A DNA stretch of 64,000 bases. Origin: Sebastes aleutianus (lineage: Eukaryota > Chordata > Actinopteri > Perciformes > Sebastidae). The stretch lies in NCBI GenBank assembly GCA_916700875.1, contig CAKAKS010000066.1:14217361-14281360 (forward strand), written 5' to 3'. Position numbers and translations under genes: made by a program. Positions 46,101 through 59,065 of this stretch are shown here, piece by piece (within the stretch, counting starts at the first letter, position 1; each line of letters begins with the position of its first letter). The notes below the pieces were generated by a model. The model was not told the DNA's origin, made no database searches, and saw only the letters and a program-made list of their open reading frames with translations.

Positions 46101-49100
46101 CACTGTTTTTACCGTGCGGCTTTTTATTTGTTGTTAACAGGTAAGTTGTGTTTGTGAGGAAAAATTCAAAATTGTCATACTAACCTGCCTTAAGCCATCT
46201 AAATCTAGCAGTTACAGTAACGGCAGTTTAGCTATTCTGTGTTAGTATAGTGGGCATATTATCACTTGGCAGCACGACTGGTCTTTTGAACACTATCTGG
46301 TTGGAGGAGTGTGTAATGTTGCTGATACTGTTGTCTGTAAGAGCATAGTGAAACATCGGAGCAGGCCATTGAAACCACAACCCATGACAAGAAGAGGTGT
46401 GGTTACTTTGGAAAAATTATCACTTTTATTTTCTTGGAACTATTACATGATACTATACGTCAGAGAACTATTAGATGGCCCAATGTTTCTAAAAGTAGGC
46501 TGAACAGTATAGGAACATGTAAGTATTAACAGTTTCTTTTCTCACTATTTTGAAAGGAGAAGCTTTTTCAGTTGTGAATGAATGAAAGAAGCAGTTAAGT
46601 TTCTGTTTCTCCTTATCTGAGATAGCGTTCTCTCTCATGTCCCTGTCTCGTGTGCACAGTGTTGGGTTTTGACAGGGTGCCGTGGTGGGGTACACTGTGC
46701 ATTGCGCTGGGCTGTGCCTTCGTCACAGCTTTGGCCGTTTGGTTCGTTGTCTGTCCGTACCTCAAGAAGAAAATCAAACGTGAGTAAATCTTATCAGACT
46801 TCCACTCACGAATGCATTTTGAATGAAAACACATTTTATGCTTATTGTATACACACAATAAATGATTTAAAGAGGGCCTATCGTGGGTTTCTACTAGAAC
46901 ATGTGGCCCACTGTTGTGAAACTCTTCGGACTCCACTGCCGCTCTAACTAGCTTTGTTTTGAGGGTGTGCTTATCTAGTCGCTAGGCAGGTATTATACAA
47001 ATTTGTTACTTGGTGACATCACCATGTTACGAAGAAAAGGCAGGACTTCAAGCAAGGCGTTTCTGTGGGGGAGAGTAACTCCCTTTGGCATGGACTTTGT
47101 AACTTTGCAGATCTTTTACATGCACAAAAAACTATATAACACACTAAAGGAAAGGGGAAAAGCAAAAAAGCATAATAGGTCCTCTTTAAATCATGGAGTT
47201 TTACACAAACAAGCTTATACAAGCCTGCCTAAAATGACTTACTTGATCTCAGTTGAACACTATAATGTACTTCAGGAGAAACAGCGGATGCTCCCTGTGA
47301 AACTCCACTAATGGAGAAGAACCCCAGCAAACCTGCGCCGGCAGAGCAGCCCTCAACTCCTCGTGAACCCCAGACTCCTCCAGCAGACACTCAGAAGGTG
47401 GCTTTCAAACTTGGAGGCTCAGAGGAAGCAGATTTGGACAACAATGACATGGAAACCAAAGACTTGGATATCAGTAATGGTGAGAAATTAATTAATTAAT
47501 TACCTAATTTATGCTTTATCTGACTTTGTAAATCTCAACATATTTGACCTCGGTGGTTATATAACCCATAGACTGTATATAAGAAGTGCTTTGTTGAAGC
47601 CTCGAGTTCAGCATTTTGGCCGTCGCCATCTTAGTTTTTGTCCATCGCCATCTTGGTTATATGCAACCACAAGTGGGAGGGTGGAGCCAAGTACAACCAA
47701 TGTTGAATAAGACATTTTCAGGCTACCAATCATGACCTACATCATTAACTTTCATGAGCTGAAAACACACTGTGAAAGGCTTAAAGTTGTAAGATGAAAA
47801 CATGGACAACTCCCGGACCGGACAACGCCGTGGTAGCGACCTGTCTATCGCAAGGTAGCCACGCCCTGAAGCATATCCTGCTTTAAGGTCTATTTGACTC
47901 TAAATGGGACCATCATTTACTAAATGAACATCATGCTGTATTGAAGAAGACTTGAAACTAGAGATTGAGACCATAAACTCATGTTTACAATGTTTACTGA
48001 GGTAATAAATCAAGTGAGAAGTAGGCTCATTTCCTCATAGACTTCTATACAATCAGACTTCTTTTTGCAACCAGAGGAGTCGCCCCCTGCTGGCTATTAG
48101 AAAGAATGCAAGTTTAACGCACTTCAGCATTGGCTTCTCTTTTCAGAACCGGAGTTGCCCACTGATATAACCACATGATATATATATACTGTATATATAA
48201 CCAAGTAATTCTGACAAAGTTCACCGATTGAATTACAATAAACTTTGTTTTCATAGGTCTGAATGGCAATTTTGGCCCCATGATGATCACTGATCCTCAC
48301 AGTGGACGCTCCCACACGATCCACAAAGATTCTGGCCTGTACAAAGACCTGCTACACAAGCTTCACGTGGCTAAAGTTGGCGACTGCATTGGCGACAGTG
48401 ATACAGAGGAGCGGCCCATCAGGAGGAACAACAGCTACACCTCCTACACCATGGCGATTTATGGCATTCAAGGAGATCCTAAATACAAAGACCTGGATGG
48501 AGGGCTGCAGGGAAGGCCGAGGGTGGGCAGTAGCAGCAGCTACACCTCAACAGAGACCAACGGGAGTACAGTCCAGGAAGAGACCGCGACTCAAACTGAA
48601 GTTGGCAAGGACGACGCTCTGGAAGAAGATGAGCTGGAGGTCGACCAACCGGCCGTCTCCTTACTTTTCCAGTTCCTGCAGATACTCACAGCATGCTTCG
48701 GCTCCTTTGCTCACGGAGGGAACGACGTCAGGTAGGCGAGGGTGGTTTTCTCCTGAGGAATATATGTACGCACTGTTCATTCATTCAGAGTAGTTACTAA
48801 GCCGTTTTTTATCACTAGCAATGCGATTGGTCCACTGGTGGCACTCTGGCTTCTGTATGAGAGCGGCTCCGTGGTGTCCAACCAACCGACGCCCATTTGG
48901 TTGCTTCTTTACGGCGGAGTGGGCATCTGCGCTGGACTCTGGGTATGGGGACGAAGAGTGATGCAGACCATGGGCAGAGACCTTACACCCATTACACCCT
49001 CCAGGTATGCCACACAGTTATATCCTACAACAACTCCAATTCTGATATATCTGATAGTAAAAGCATACTGACCATATACTGTATATAAGAAGTGGAAATA

Positions 49101-49969
49101 ATTACCGTGACGTCACCCGTTGGTTTGTGGACTGCCATTTTGAAGTCTCAAGTTTGGCATTTTGGCCGACGCCATCTTGGTTCTTTGCAACCAGAAGTGA
49201 CAGGGTGGAGCTAAGTACAACCGAGCACTGAATAAGACATTTTTAGGCGACCAAAAGGTTATGATTAACTTTCATAAACTGAAAACACACTGTGAAAAGG
49301 GTTAAAGTTATAAGACGAAAACGCAAACAACTCCCAGACCGGACAACGCCGTGGTAGCGACCTGTCAATCACAAGGTAGCCACGCCCTAATGCATTCCCT
49401 GCTTTATGGTCTAGTCAACTCTAAATGGGACCATAATTTACTAAATGAACATCATGCTGTACTGAAGAAGACTTGAAACTAGCGATTGAATCTGGCTATT
49501 AGAAAGAATGCAAGTTTAAGGCACTTCCGCATTGGCTTCACTTTTCAGACCTCGGAGTAGCCCACTGATATTAACACATTTTCTTCCAATTTAGTGGGTT
49601 CAGCATTGAGCTAGCTTCAGCACTCACAGTTGTTGTGGCATCCAATATTGGTCTTCCTGTCAGCACAACCCACTGCAAGGTAATGAAACGTCCACCTAAG
49701 TAGATGAATATGATAATCAAATTTAGGTTCAGCTTTGAGCATGTGTTATAAAAGTATTGTATATTTAAGGAAACTAAATGGTCACAACTGACTTCCATAT
49801 CATGCGAACACAGGTGGGATCCGTGGTGGCCGTGGGATGGCTGCGCTCCAGGAAATCCGTTGACTGGCGTCTGTTCAGGAACATCTTCATCGCCTGGTTC
49901 GTCACGGTTCCCATCTGTGGTTTGATCAGCGCTGCCATCATGGCTCTCTTCATATATGTCATCCTGTGA
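43165..49969 (+). CDS. slc20a1: Sodium-dependent phosphate transporter 1 (PiT-1), ten coding exons, 632 residues
   Basis: A plasma-membrane symporter that brings inorganic phosphate into cells with sodium. Coding exons: 43165-43513, 43645-43785, 44358-44443, 45359-45455, 46660-46779, 47276-47479, 48257-48731, 48819-49004, 49595-49679 and 49814-49969. All joins keep frame with GT-AG sites. The two inverted family signatures are present: GANDVANSFGT (45-55) and GGNDVSNAIGP (486-496). Further hallmarks are LPISGTHCIVGA and LPVSTTHCKVGS. Multiple hydrophobic segments flank a hydrophilic loop (about 265-475) holding HKDSGLYKDLLHKLH and RRNNSYTSYTMA, which match PiT-1 rather than PiT-2. Human PiT-1 is 679 residues; the loop is shorter here. 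The ATG at 43165 is used because the preceding GTG is not a plausible eukaryotic start. The a or b paralogue cannot be decided. Confidence 0.96.
43817..44272. repeat. Family I inverted-repeat element in an slc20a1 intron
   Basis: Ends ttaaagaggagctgcttatt and agcataataggtcctcttta are an imperfect inverted pair. A second copy in the same orientation is at 46867-47190 in another intron of the same gene. No coding capacity. Confidence 0.75.
44514..45004. repeat. Complete family A element in an slc20a1 intron
   Basis: Ends ttaaagggacagtgtgtagg and gttacacactgttcctttaa form an inverted pair about 490 bp apart. The body matches the truncated copy at 744-1415 in opposite orientation. A fragment of the family E element follows at about 45020-45200. 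Confidence 0.8.
45456..46659 (+). other. slc20a1 intron between the fourth and fifth coding exons
   Basis: About 1.2 kb. Chance open frames at 45898-46137 and 46309-46503 show no recognisable domains. No repeat with clear ends was seen. Confidence 0.5.
46867..47190. repeat. Family I element, shorter copy, in slc20a1 intron
   Basis: ttaaagagggcctatcgtgg at the left and agcataataggtcctcttta at the right. It lacks part of the core seen at 43817-44272. The plus-strand open frame 47003-47311 runs through it into the next exon and is not real in that form. Confidence 0.7.
47568..48165 (+). repeat. Family K element, copy 1, in slc20a1 intron before the large loop exon
   Basis: Begins atagactgtatataagaag and continues through gccgtcgccatctt, ggacaacgccgtggtagcga and ggcttctcttttcag. 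It matches 49070-49575 nearly throughout, in the same orientation. Confidence 0.75.
49070..49575 (+). repeat. Family K element, copy 2, in slc20a1 intron
   Basis: Same orientation as 47568-48165, with shared words ccggacaacgccgtggtagc and aacatcatgctgtactgaag. It has lost part of the segment before the final ggcttcacttttcag. It ends about 20 bases before the next exon's acceptor. Confidence 0.75.
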
Positions 49970-50283
49970 GCTTCCTACCACCAACAGTTTTTGTTTGACT
50001 GACTGATAAAACTGTGCTAACAAACATATTCCACTTGGACTCTCTATTAATGATGTGCATAATATCATTCAATGTCATTTCAAGGTCAAGCCAATAATGT
50101 TATCTCACAGGAATATGTCCATGAATGATGTAGGATCGGATAACACTGTTCAAATATCCTGTGGTCTTGTACATCCCAATGTATATTTGTATAGAAGCAA
50201 TATGTATTAAAAATCAAATAATTCCATTTTGACTGAAAAAGGAACAAATAACAGTTATATTCTATGTTTGCATATTTGAATGT

Positions 50284-50289
50284 AATAAA
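50284..50289 (+). terminator. First candidate polyadenylation signal of slc20a1
   Basis: AATAAA about 315 bases after the stop codon. A second AATAAA lies at 50518-50523. Either or both may be used. Confidence 0.55.
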
Positions 50290-50517
50290 ACGTGTTGCTT
50301 GATTTGAAGGGATTTCAATGTATTTTACTCACTATTAAACATTTTCCACTGAATCGTATTTAGTGTGTGTGCATGTGTGCATCGGTTAGTAAAAACAAAA
50401 CATTATGATGCAGTTTTGTTTTAAAACACACTGACAAAGATTCATTATTGCATAAATGAAACAACACGTGGTTTATACCCTCCTCACCCCATGTTCTCAT
50501 GTATAGTATTTGGGGAA

Positions 50518-50523
50518 AATAAA
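50518..50523 (+). terminator. Second candidate polyadenylation signal of slc20a1
   Basis: AATAAA about 550 bases after the stop codon, followed by a GT-rich then T-rich stretch. Confidence 0.45.
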
Positions 50524-50549
50524 GGTTTAATGCTGTTCTCAATTGTCTC

Positions 50550-52006
50550 CTCAGTTATACCTCTAATTTACTACCTCTACTTTGCTACTTGCGTAAGGAC
50601 TTGTATAGAATATTTTTCTAAATAAACCTAAAATGATTAATAGTTTATTGCAAACCAGATTATACAATTGTTGCACTAAGCAATGCAGAGACAAAAATTT
50701 AAATCTTTTTCTACAATAACATTTTTCCATCATTTACCTGCTGCAACAGATACAGCTGCCCCTGCTGATGTGCAGTACATTGAAAAGTCCACTAGGTGCT
50801 GCTGTTGCTGCTGCAGTCGCCACCAATGGTCAGTTTTACCTCTGTAGAGCTGAGTTTCCTGTCGAAGTTTTACTAACATCAAAAGGCCACACGATGGCGG
50901 TCTTTCCTAGATAATTGATGCCACTGGTAGGTTGGAAGTAGATGAGTCTTCCCCATCGTGGTCTCTTCCAGTTTTGCCACTTCACCTATTTTTCTTTCTT
51001 GCCCAAAGGTCAATGCACTGAGGGGGGTCCCTTTGATTTTGTGTCTGTCATGTGCAGAGTGGTATGAGATCTGAAGCTGGCAACTGAGTTTGATTAACCC
51101 AAATTAAAAGCATACCCTGGATTTTTGTAATGCAGTTAGTGCAATTGCATACAATTAGCATGTATCTAAATAATAAATAATGATTTGCATAGATGCAAAA
51201 AAACCTGTAGATTAAATGCTACTTTTTTATATAATGAAAAGGATGATGAAGAGATACATATTTGACAATAAAATATGTTGTTAACGCTGATCTGACATCA
51301 CATAAATGACTAATCCCATTTAAACCTGTTTGTGTAATTAAAGACAACACCTGAGTTTGGAGAGAAGACACTTTTTCCTGGGTGGTGTAGCTGAAACTGA
51401 ACCTCTGCGTCAGTGTCATGCATAAGTACAGGAAATTTATGTTTTCGTGTTGAGGTAACTGGCGGGGCAACGCCCGTTATTATATAAAACAATCTATATA
51501 CCCAGCGAAGGCCAGGAAGGAAGAGATGTTATCCCAGGGGTCCTTCCGTCAGCTGAGGATTGCCAAAAAATCCTTGTTTTTTCTACCCATTGCAGTTACA
51601 TAATTTTGGCAGCAGGTGTGACTGTTGTACCATTTAGCTGGATTTTGCATGAACCTATTCATCTGTTACATATACAGTAAGCCTTGAACAGGCAGACCTT
51701 GACATCAGTTAGACATGTGTGAAATATCTGCAAAATGTGTTATCACAAGCAACAGTAGCCTATAACAATCATCCATGAAATTGTGTATACAATATGGATT
51801 CAGACATTTGACCTCTCTTTCAAATTCAGGAAAAAGTGTCCTTACACTGAAAAGACGCTAAAGGTCAGCACTCCAGGAAAACAATCTAACCAAATCATCT
51901 GCATACAAAATAATGATCAGCGGCAATTTTAAGACTACAAGCATTTAACTGTCCAGTCATCACAAAATCAAATTATTTAATTATTCAAATTCTTTCTTTC
52001 TTTTAT
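50550..52006. other. Intergenic stretch between slc20a1 and the deltex gene
   Basis: No gene recognised. The words ggcggggcaacgcccgttat near 51461 resemble a repeat terminus, but no partner was found. The minus-strand frames at 51219-51492 are unsupported. Confidence 0.4.
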
Positions 52007-52593
52007 TTCTGTCATACTAGCTTGTCGCGAAGGAGGCTAAATAACGCTCCAAAGTTGCGCTAAATTTTGGCGAGGAAAAACTGGCATGGCCATTTTCAAA
52101 GGGGTCCCTTGACCTCTGACCTCAAGATATGTGAATGAAAATGGGTTCTATGGGTACCCACGAGTCTCCCCTTTACAGACATGCCCACTTTATGATAATC
52201 ACATGCAGTTTGGGGCAAGTCATAGTCAAGTCAGCACACTGACACACTGACAGCTGTTGTTGCCTGTTGGGCTGCAGTTTGCCATGTTATGATTTGAGTG
52301 TAGTTTTTTTTATGCTAAATGCAGTACCTGTGAGGGTTTCTGGACAATATTTGTCATTATTTTGTGTTGTTAATTGACTTCCAATAATAAATATAGATAT
52401 ACATTTGCATAAAGCAAGGATATTTGCCCACTCTCATGTTGATAAGAGTATTAAATACTTGACAAATCTCTCTTTATGGTACATTTTGAACAGATAAAAA
52501 ATGTGTGATTAATTTGTGATTAATCACAATTAACTATGGACAATCATGCGACTAATCGTGATCAAATATTTAAATCGATTGACAGCCATACTG
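52007..52593. repeat. Family J element copy
   Basis: Same orientation as 12674-13352 but missing its left end; starts at catactagcttgtcgcgaag and ends gtgatcaaatatttaaatcg with gacagcc. Its internal segment is closely similar to the other copies. Confidence 0.75.
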
Positions 52594-52621
52594 ATTTGAG
52601 AAGAGATAAATGCTGCTCCTG

Positions 52622-52626
<5 letters not shown>

Positions 52627-52656
<30 letters not shown>

Positions 52657-52657
52657 T
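52627..52657. repeat. (AT)n microsatellite
   Basis: About 15 consecutive ta units, followed by a LINE/SINE-tail-like word (actttattaatcccaaagg). Confidence 0.9.
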
Positions 52658-52699
52658 ATAACTATAACTTTATTAATCCCAAAGGAAATTCTTGTGCCA

Positions 52700-53219
52700 G
52701 AGATTGCTCAAAAATACAACAAAATTACAACAAGTTCAAGTGTATAAAATAAAAAAAGTACTATTTCTAGCACCAGTGCCTAATACAATAACAATTAAGT
52801 AAGATACATTTAGTAAAATGAGTAAATAAGATAAGATAAGTAAAATAAAAAAGGTAAAGTAAGCTAACAAACAGAAAAATAAGTAATATTGCACATGTTG
52901 GACATTAGTATTGCACACAATGAACAGTGATATTGCACATGAGAATGTAAAAAGTAGTATTGCACATGATATTGTTATTATATATATATCATATTTGCTA
53001 TTTGTGTATTAAAAGATGGTCAAAATGTCTGAATACATTGTTTTCTTCTTCTTGTTTATGTTGGTAGGCTACCATAGTAGTAGTAGTCCCTCTACTGTAG
53101 TATGCATCACTCTGTTCTCAGTGAAATCACAGTGTCAGCAGGGGCTTTATTTTGAAACCAGATACCGGAAGTTGTATCATTTTGTTTTTGATGAAATTGA
53201 CACTTTTGGCTGATTTTCA
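52700..53219. other. AT-rich intergenic stretch
   Basis: Low-complexity aagtaaaataaaa-type sequence and several attgcacat words (about 52889-52969). Nothing recognisable as a gene. Confidence 0.4.
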
Positions 53220-53533
53220 GCGGCTATCCATACAGGTGCGCCTGGATGACATTTGTGCGTAATTTGCGGGCTGCATGAAGTGCGTGTTTACCATGTGAAT
53301 GTGAATGTGAACGCCATGTGACGCTGTTTGGTGTTGCGGGCAGAGATGCGCGTCTCCGGCGGATCGGCTCCTCCGCTCCTCTCACACTGGAAACCGAGCA
53401 ACTGGGGCATGCATTCACTTTAACACAGCCGACCAACAAGCTGCTGGAGGAGTCTGTGGGCTTACAGCACATTCACGGGAATAAAACGACGCTTTTTCTC
53501 TGCAATAACACTGGATCACTGGAGCTACAGGAG
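53220..53533 (+). promoter_or_regulatory. Presumptive deltex promoter and non-coding exon 1
   Basis: Base composition turns GC- and CpG-richer than the flanks, as at a promoter. A donor CAGGAG|GTGGGT ends a possible leader exon at 53533. It would splice to the acceptor ctcttttgtttttag ending 54161, with the coding exon following. The start site is not visible; this is inference. Confidence 0.4.
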
Positions 53534-54535
53534 GTGGGTTTGAAGAGGAAGATCTCAGTTTTTTAAGGATAACAGGAAAACGTGCAAACCCCCAAATGTG
53601 AAAAGGCAGGTGCGTGTCGAGATTTGCACCTCGTTTTTTTTTTTTTTTTCTTTTGATTTTCCTGTGAAATGCAGCTTCTACCTGACAGATGTGTGGCACC
53701 ACAACTGCTAGCCTACAGGTCTGTGTCGCCACAATCAATCATGTACTGTGTTGTTGTGCATGCCACGAAAAAACCATTAGTGATAAATCCTAGAAGCAAC
53801 AGAGACAATGCTTTTTGCATTCACTGCACCTGAACAGCTTTCTCATGTGGAACATGTCTGAGTGATATTCTGCCTGCTAGGATTATGATAGCATCTGGCT
53901 GTTTACATGCACACTGCTCTCTCTGTCCCCTCTTACACAAATCTGATGACAATCACAATTATTCTGCTGCTGAAACAGCTCAAATGCAATTTTTTTGTCA
54001 CTGCTTTTTAAGTAAACAGAATTGCCTAGAGGTACAGTACAGGCCACTAATGGGACTATAGCACAGAACTGCTTGTTTTCCTGACTGTTAAGAAATAAAC
54101 TGGTGTGATAAATCACAGCATTTGATTTAACAGTGTGTTTCTGCTCCTCTTTTGTTTTTAGAGAGCATCTCCTGTCTACCTGCTGATGATCTGCTGTGGT
54201 CGGCTGTGGAGAACTGAGACTGCCACAGCTGCAAATCTCATCATCAGCATCAACGTCTGCCACTTCAAACACGACAAGACACAAGAGGACAGAGGCTGAT
54301 CAAAGAGCCAGCAGTCACAAAGCACCTGTAGACGATGACTCTGGCAGAGCTGCTCGCGTGAAAGCAGCATGAGATAATTGAGGAGTGCCATACTAATAGC
54401 TGATTCAAGCTTCTTTTTTTTCCGTTTGGTGCTGATGAAAATGTTCCAGTGTGTCAGTTGACTGACAGGGTTGCAGTGCTGTTCTGTCTCTCCGGGACAT
54501 AGCCAGCAGCCGAAAGCTCAGACACCACGAAGGAG

Positions 54536-54794
54536 ATGGCTCGTCCAGGATCGGGGTTGCTGGTGCCAGGCAACGGGATGGGGTACCCACCTCAGAACCT
54601 GGCCAGGGTCGTGGTCTGGGAGTGGCTGAATGAACACGGGCGCTGGAGGCCCTACAGTGCAGCAGTTTGCCACCATATTGAGAACGTACTGAAGGGGGAT
54701 GCCCGAGGAACTGTAGTTCTGGGGCAGGTGGATGCCCAGCTCACTGCTTACATCATCGACCTGCAGTCCATGCACCAGTTTCGACAGGACACAG
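54536..54794 (+). CDS. dtx1: Deltex E3 ubiquitin ligase, first coding exon (gene continues past the window)
   Basis: Deltex proteins bind Notch ankyrin repeats through N-terminal WWE domains and are RING-type ubiquitin ligases. This exon encodes 86 residues plus one base and ends at donor ACAG|GTAAGA (phase 1). It begins MARPGSGLLVPGNG. Most of the first WWE domain follows, with VVVWEWLNEHGRWRPYS (about 25-41), CHHIENVLK, VVLGQVDAQL and YIIDLQSMHQFRQD. The N-terminal extension before the WWE domain and the CHHIENVL word fit DTX1 better than DTX4, though GRWRPYS is DTX4-like, so the paralogue is moderately certain. The inferred 5' leader of this exon starts at 54162. The second WWE, proline-rich, RING and C-terminal domains are beyond 64000. 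The start context ggagATGG is adequate. Confidence 0.88.
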
Positions 54795-57700
54795 GTAAGA
54801 GACGTGGCAGTTTCCTGTCTGTACGCACACAGATGTCACAGATGGGGGTGTCAAGGAAAGAACAGATGATGTCAACACATCAAGGGGGATGTTTACCCAG
54901 CAGTTCTGACGTCAGAAATAGGTAAACGAATGAATTACGTTTGCCTGTCCTCACCACAAATGATGTCACATTTTCACATTTGGGACCGATACAACAGAGC
55001 CAGCCTCGATGCGGTTGCTACACAAATCTTATGTAACTTTCAGGGGAATAAATGAGTCCCGAACACCCCGTCTGCTTTGGGACTCGTGCAGATGAGCCAC
55101 AGGTTGAGTTTAGAGGCGTTGCAACAAACAGGACACATAGACGACAAGCGTAGCAATGATTTATTCATTCAGGAGCGTCTTTATGCGGCTGCTGGAAAGC
55201 CGTGACCTTCCCAAAGGTCACCATGTTGGAGGGGCTGTGTGCATCCATCAGGCAAATGAGTGATGTAGCTCGGCGCGACGTTCCTCGCTCTTCTCGGCTG
55301 ATTGTTTTTCGTCAAATGTGTTGGCGTTCAGATGTAAGAATGGCAATCCCAATAGTGGTGTTGGTATACACACTCACTGTATAAGAGACCATGCTCTTTA
55401 ACCATCAATTCACATCAATTTGTTTCACTTCACTTGATGGAAAGAATATACAGTATATGGAAAAAGCTGGTTAAAGAGTAGACATTGAAGCAATAGGCCC
55501 ACTATGTGTAAACTGTTGCTGTGTCAACCACAAAGTTTTTACGTTAAATGTGTGTTCTGTAGGAGAGCATGTGACCAACATTATCTAGAGTGAGCGATTG
55601 ACTACCTCTGGCCATAACATGCTCAGAGTAGTATAATAATATGTGTAATAATATTTCGCTTTAGAGTGAAATCCACCCACCACAGCCTTTGTTTGACTCT
55701 AATTCTCTCTGATGACTGCTACCTTTTTAAATAAGACCAGATGTTTTTGTGCTGTGCTCCACCAAGGCTCAACACACTCTGTGTGTGTGCATTCACCTAC
55801 CTGCTGTCCCGGTGTTTGAAGCGAAGATATGGGGGAGGTTTTAGACATCTGTTAGAAGCAGCCTTGGACAAATCTCAGCTGCCTGAATTATTCTTCACGT
55901 CTGATTCAGCTACATATCACCGTGTTAGACTCAGTTATAAATCAAGGTACTGATTGTGACTTCTTTGTTAGGTGCTTTATGGAGGTACAGGTCGTGTCTA
56001 CTGTAAAAAAACAATGTTCCATCATGAGTAAAACTCTCACTGTAGTAAGTCAGAGATAAGTCTCATATCTGATGGTGTTATGTAACATCAGTGAGGCACA
56101 GGGAGATACAAAAGGGTTATACAGAAGGTGACCTCACTGTGCCTGAATCTGCACAATGTCACCTTTCATTAATTTGTGGATTTAGTTGGCAGTGTAATTG
56201 AGAATACAGAATAATAAGATATAGCTTGAATTTGTAAAAGTCTGATTATGGGGAAAAAAAACAGTCAAAATGTAATGAAATGTTTTTCTAAATTGTTAAA
56301 AACTGCAAAAAAGATACCCGCAACTGTAATAAGTTGTAGTCATGTATGTGCTGTCTTGTTACACTGTGTGTGTTTCTAGTAGAGGTTGTTATAACGATAG
56401 TTTGGAGAAGGAAAAAGCCGATAGCTGATTCATTTGCCGATATCTTCTTTACTTCTGCAGCTTTTGCATACGCTGTTTTTATAAATATTTTTTTTTTGTC
56501 TCCTTAAGAATTTAAGAATTCATAAGAGAATATCCTGATGTGTGATTTGGTGGATTACATAATTGGAAAAATTAATTTATCCTGTGGGTCCACCGCAGCC
56601 CCTGGACGGTGCCTTTAACCCACTAATGTTAGCTGCACTAGCTAAGCAGTGTTAACTTAGCTGGCGTTGCTTGTTTCACCATGTCAGGCTTACGTTAGGC
56701 AGCTGCTCAGGTTCTTCACAAACTACTAGACATTGTTGTCAAAAATAACGTTAAATAGAAAGTAAAGGTAAAAATAGAAAATTGTACACTTCTTAGGACA
56801 GCTTGCATTAAAACATGTGCGTATTGTTGGGAGATGCCAGCACAGTAATGGCGATTTGGTTACTTCCGGTATTAACTTTGATAGCCCTAATATAAAGCAT
56901 TTGATATATTAGCGTTTTTCTATTGTTCATGAAGAATGTTGTTCTTCAACGTTCTAATTGCTGAATATGAAACCGGGCAGTATTTCTGCATCGCTGTCAG
57001 GATGGTTGTTGTTTAAGGAGCTGCCTGGCTGGATTTCTGCTGTTCTTGTCGGTGTCTTCCCCTCTGATAGGATATAACACAGAGCAGCACGTGTGTCTGG
57101 GGTTGACTGGCTCCGAGATGAGCCACCGAGCCGTTTGTCAGCCATTACCACGGTGCTGGGGCTGGGCCTGACGTTTATCGGTCCTCATTGTGCCGTTCGG
57201 TGTGTTACCTTCCCCCTCGGCTGGGATAAACCTGTCACAGCATTGCCTGACGGACAGCAGCCCCGGTCACCCGCTGCCTCCTCCCTCCACCTCCTCTGCA
57301 CGCTCCGTTCCTGTCCCCAAACATGGGCAGACCTCTACCAGGCCGCAGCCATCGATCCAAGCTCCCATGAGGCCTAGCTCCCAGGCTGTAGCGATGTTGT
57401 TGTGCCGCCGCTTACAACACAGGGCCTCAGCGAGTTTGTTTTAATGTGGATTTTGATGCATCTGTTTCGCATTGGATGTTTGCTATATTTGCAGCGCAGC
57501 AGGTCACCCGCAGCCACTTGCACATGGAGTGTCCCTGTGGGGAAACCCCATTTTGTCGCGGAGCCAGTGATCTCGTCCTCTGAGGCTGTTTTTTTGGCAA
57601 GAGCTGGGAAGAGAGTCGAGTGTGCTCGGTGTCCCCTGTGTGTGTGTTTGTATATGTCCTTGCTTCTGTACATCTGTGAGTTTGCTGATGATGGTGCACT

Positions 57701-59060
57701 CTGCCAGCTGTGGTGTTTGTGTCCTGTCCCTGCAGGCTGTGTGGGGGTGCCCTGCTCCTCCTGTGGGTTTGGGAGGAGCTCCTGTGGGTGGGAACCAGGC
57801 AGAGTTACTCCAACTAATGAGACAGCAGCTATAGTTTATCTCCATGGCTCCCTCTAATCAGAGCATCATGACGACAACGCAAGGCACCACAGGCGATGCG
57901 GCAGGGCCCCTCTCTGTGGAGAGCAGCCTAAACACATCTGTATTTAGTTGGCATTCAAAAAAACAGGGTACGGCGTCCATAATACAACTACTGGTGAAGA
58001 ACACCAGTCTGTGGTGAAGTCCTAAACCCCAGTGCTTTATATATACGTATGACTGAAGGCTTAGAGGCTTATATATAGTGTGGATGAATATCTGGCTGAA
58101 GGCAGGGAGAGGATTGGCTCCCAGCCAGGGAGGATCGATCCGTTCTCCTCCCCAGAGGGGCGTTTGAACCTCTAAACACTGCTGTGGACTGATCCCCTTT
58201 CACTACACCCACTCCCATAGCAAAACACATGGGCTTATCTGCCATCTCCATCATATACCAACACTTGTGGCCTGTCTGATGGATTTCACACTGCAGCTAT
58301 TGCTTCTGCTGCCTGGCTTTTAAGCATTTACCTCTTCTGTATTTTTCTCTTATGATGGAGAGGTGGCACAAAGCAGAGAGACCGGCAAGTGTGCATTCAT
58401 GAAAATCAGTAATGTAACATCAACACCATTCAAAACTTGAATATTATTTCTTAAATGAAGACATGTATTATGTTGTTTACTGTTGTGGTGCTATAGTCAT
58501 ATTACTGCGAGAGGAATTTACTTTTGTTGTTAGTTGTTATTAAAGCAGGATGAAAAGGTACAAAGTAATGCAAGAAACCCAATCCGTTTCTCAATAGCAT
58601 TTCCAACCGTGGCAAATTGTGTTTTACCTGTACGTTATATTATCTAAAAGCATTTCATCTTTAAAGTTGAGCTAAAATTAAGCTACATTTTTGCTAAGAA
58701 ATCAGTGTATATCCTTGTGTTTATTGTGACTTGTAAACTGATTTGGCTAAAAATTTTAGTTAAATTATAATTAAAATTATATAAAATTAAATGTTTTTAT
58801 GATTTCTGAGTTACAGCAGCAAGGGATAGATCAAGCACACAACAAGAATAATAATAGAAAAAGAATAAATAAGATTAAACATAGGCTTTAGCAGTAAATA
58901 CTCTTAAAAGCTGGTTAGCAACCGAGGATGTTGGTACTGTAATGTAGTGGGAGTTGGCCGCGTTTTCGTCTTACAACTTGAACCCTTTTGCAGTGTGTTT
59001 TCAATTCATGAAAGTTGATCATAACCTCTTTGCTGGCCTAAAAATTTTGATTCAGCGTTT
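54795..59060 (+). other. Deltex intron 1, first part
   Basis: No second deltex exon (expected to begin near an RPVRRN word) was found. A GC-richer block at about 57000-57900 carries many overlapping open frames on both strands, the longest 151 codons (57402-57857). None shows a recognisable domain. No clear repeat ends occur in this part. Confidence 0.5.
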
Positions 59061-59065
59061 GATTG

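Noticed and set aside
48302..48793. 163-codon plus-strand frame in a different frame from the slc20a1 loop exon
   Set aside because: The alternative frame is not conserved; the true frame (48257-48731) gives PiT-1 loop motifs and joins both neighbours in phase.
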